A DNA stretch of 7,909 nucleotides from Thermomonas sp. (lineage in GTDB: Bacteria; Pseudomonadota; Gammaproteobacteria; Xanthomonadales; Xanthomonadaceae). The DNA lies in assembly GCA_024711415.1 (NCBI GenBank), contig JANJSW010000307.1:1-7909 (forward strand). The letters are read 5' to 3'. Shown here in pieces: positions 6,251-7,909 of this stretch. A program made the translations under genes and the position numbers. The notes beneath the pieces are model-generated. The model made no database searches and was not told the DNA's origin. It worked only from the letters and a program-made list of their open reading frames with translations. The first letter of the stretch is position 1, and every line of letters starts with the position of its first letter.

Positions 6251-7909
6251 GTGCCGACGCGCTGCCGCATGCAGCCTGGCGCGCGGCGCGGCGTCGCGCG
6301 CTCGCCGTCCTCGCCGCGTTCGCGCTGCCGTGGCTGGCGGCGCTGGCCGCCATCGCGCTGCGTTTCGGCGGACGCACGCCGGCGCTGCTTGTGGTCGGCA
6401 TCGGCCTGTTGCTGCTCGCCTTCGTCGCCATCCTGCAGTGGCGGCGTCTGGATCTGCGCTGGCTGCTGCGTGCGCTCAATGCGCGCAGCGACATGGAAGA
6501 CAGCGCCGACCTGCTCGCGGCCCCACCCGCAGGCGGCGCGCTGCGGCAGCTGCAGCGGCAGCGCCTGCAGCAGCGACTGGCGGCACAGCCTGCCGAGTTG
6601 CGCCCCGCATGGCCGTGGCCGCGGCTGGCGGCATCGACGCTGGCGGCTGCACTGCTGCTGGCCGCTGCGTTGTTGTGGCCGCTGCGCCCGGCGGAAGTGT
6701 CCGACGGTGTGGCGCCGGCCACTCCGGGCGCGACCTCACCCCTGCGCCTGGCATCCAGCCAGCTGCAGCTCACGCCCCCGCGCTATACCGGCCTGCCCAC
6801 GCGCCGGGTCAGCGCGCTGTCAGCCTCCGCGCCGCGGGGCACGCAACTGCGCTGGACGCTGGCATTCAACGGCACGCCGGATCGTGTCGTGCTGGTCTTC
6901 CTCGATGGTCGGCGCCTGCCGCTGCAACCGCGTGACGGCGGCTGGCAGGCCGGGCTGCGGCTGGATGCCTCGGTGCTCTACCGCATCGAACTCGATGGGC
7001 GCCTGCTGGATGCCGGCAAGCCGCATCGTCTCGATGCCCTGCCCGACCGCCCGCCGCAACTCAAGGTGCTGGCGCCGGCGCGCAGCCTGAGCATCGCGCC
7101 GCCCGGGCAGCCCGGCTGGGAGCTGGCCTTCGAGGTGGAGGACGACTACGGCGTCGCCACGCAGGCCACGCTGCAGCTCACGCTGACGCAGGGCAGCGGC
7201 GAGAACATCACCTTCCGCGAACTCAGCCTGCCGCTGCAGGGGCAAGGCGCGTCGCTGCGCCGCCGCTTCAGCCATCGCGTGGCGCTGGCCGCGTTGGGCC
7301 TGCAGGCAGGCGACGACCTGATCGCCCGACTGGTGGCGCAGGACAACCGCAGCCCGCAGCCGCAGGTCGTGCGCAGCCCCGCGTTGATCCTGCGCCTGCA
7401 GGCCGCCGCCAGCGAGGAGCCCAGCGGCATCGAAGGCGTGGTCAAGCGCGTCCTGCCCGCGTACTTCCGCAGCCAGCGGCAGATCATCCTCGACGCCGAA
7501 GCGCTGCTGAAGCAGAAGCCCAGGCTCGCCGCCGAGCGCTACCTGCAGAAATCCGATGCGCTCGGCGTGGACCAGCGCATCCTGCGCCTGCGCTACGGCC
7601 AGTTCCTCGGCGAGGAGGCCGAAGACGGCCCGGCGCTGCCTACCGCCGATGCCGGCGGGCACGAAGCAGACAGCGGCGACCACGCCGGCCACGACCACCC
7701 TGCGCCTGAGCCCGCCACCACCTTCGGCCAGGACGTCGACCTGCTGGAAGCCTACGGCCACACCCACGACCACGCCGAAGCCGCCACCCTGCTCGACCCG
7801 CAGACCCGCGCCACCCTGAAGCTGGCGCTGGACCAGATGTGGCAGTCGGAACTGCAGCTGCGCCAGGGCCATCCCGAGCGAGCGCTGCCGTTCGCCTACA
7901 AGGCGCTGG
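6247..7909 (+). CDS. DUF4175-like large membrane protein, 3' end missing
   Basis: The frame opens at ATG 6247, overlapping the previous stop (ATGA), and stays open to the right edge, giving at least 554 codons. Predicted membrane helices are at about 18-38, 46-63 and 127-146, with RALNARSDMEDSADLL and a Gln/Arg-rich helix between the second and third. After the third helix comes a long region with beta-rich, immunoglobulin-like character (LTPPRYTGLP, FEVEDDYGVA), as in DUF4175 proteins of MoxR clusters. It is probably outside the cytoplasm. A helical part follows (residues 415-460), then a His/Asp/Glu-rich insert (472-511) with seven histidines, then TRATLKLALDQMWQSELQLR. Its function is unknown; its place at the end of a MoxR-DUF58-BatA set suggests a membrane partner of that complex. 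The DUF4175 assignment rests on architecture and gene order as much as on motifs, so it is less secure than its neighbours. Confidence 0.8.
   Translation, partial: MSADALPHAAWRAARRRALAVLAAFALPWLAALAAIALRFGGRTPALLVVGIGLLLLAFVAILQWRRLDLRWLLRALNARSDMEDSADLLAAPPAGGALRQLQRQRLQQRLAAQPAELRPAWPWPRLAASTLAAALLLAAALLWPLRPAEVSDGVAPATPGATSPLRLASSQLQLTPPRYTGLPTRRVSALSASAPRGTQLRWTLAFNGTPDRVVLVFLDGRRLPLQPRDGGWQAGLRLDASVLYRIELDGRLLDAGKPHRLDALPDRPPQLKVLAPARSLSIAPPGQPGWELAFEVEDDYGVATQATLQLTLTQGSGENITFRELSLPLQGQGASLRRRFSHRVALAALGLQAGDDLIARLVAQDNRSPQPQVVRSPALILRLQAAASEEPSGIEGVVKRVLPAYFRSQRQIILDAEALLKQKPRLAAERYLQKSDALGVDQRILRLRYGQFLGEEAEDGPALPTADAGGHEADSGDHAGHDHPAPEPATTFGQDVDLLEAYGHTHDHAEAATLLDPQTRATLKLALDQMWQSELQLRQGHPERALPFAYKAL

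Noticed and set aside
6251..7090. Alternative + strand frame of 279 codons within the DUF4175-like gene
   Set aside because: It is Arg/Cys/Trp-rich with no domain signal. The frame starting at 6247 has membrane helices, stays open to the window end and overlaps the previous stop as ATGA.
1..7909. CRISPR array, insertion sequence, tRNA or rRNA
   Set aside because: No regularly spaced direct repeats, transposase motifs, terminal inverted repeats or structural RNA signatures were seen.

Overview
The window is a dense, high-GC stretch of chromosome with seven genes, all on the + strand, in what reads as one transcription unit. Codons are strongly biased to G/C in the third position. Gene content and style fit a gammaproteobacterium of the Xanthomonadaceae type (Stenotrophomonas, Xanthomonas, Pseudoxanthomonas or Lysobacter). 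That placement is an inference from recalled gene order; the window contains no rRNA or other taxonomic marker.

Positions 1-2487 hold a pair of TldD/PmbA-family genes. The first, cut by the left edge, is the TldD-like subunit carrying the HExxxH metal motif. The second is its TldE/PmbA-like partner without that motif. A 100-bp spacer between them (1053-1152) is packed with inverted repeats and ends in a good Shine-Dalgarno site. Positions 2501-7909 hold a MoxR-type cluster: a small exported DUF4159 protein, a MoxR AAA+ ATPase, a DUF58 protein with an intact von Willebrand factor A (vWA) metal site, a BatA-like membrane protein without a working vWA motif, and a large DUF4175-like membrane protein cut by the right edge. 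The genes from TldE onward are separated by 9-13 nt or overlap by 4 nt, so co-translation is likely.

By analogy with MoxR-DUF58 systems, the ATPase probably works in the cytoplasm as a chaperone-like motor. The DUF58 protein would be its vWA adaptor, and the BatA-like and DUF4175-like proteins would anchor the system in the inner membrane with large domains outside the cytoplasm. The DUF4159 protein would be the periplasmic component. The joined TldD/TldE pair suggests that a peptidase or processing activity belongs to the same pathway. From memory, a related MoxR-DUF58-membrane protein operon in Rhizobium leguminosarum (RL3499-RL3502) affects cell envelope integrity and morphology, so an envelope role is the best guess here.

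The points most worth a second look are: an apparent Cys-to-Asp change at the expected third metal ligand of the TldD-like protein; the linkage of TldD/TldE to a MoxR cluster; the separately encoded DUF4159 and BatA-like proteins; a His/Asp-rich insert in the DUF4175-like protein; and two spacer hairpins that share one architecture with compensatory base changes. No mobile element, CRISPR array, tRNA or rRNA was seen.
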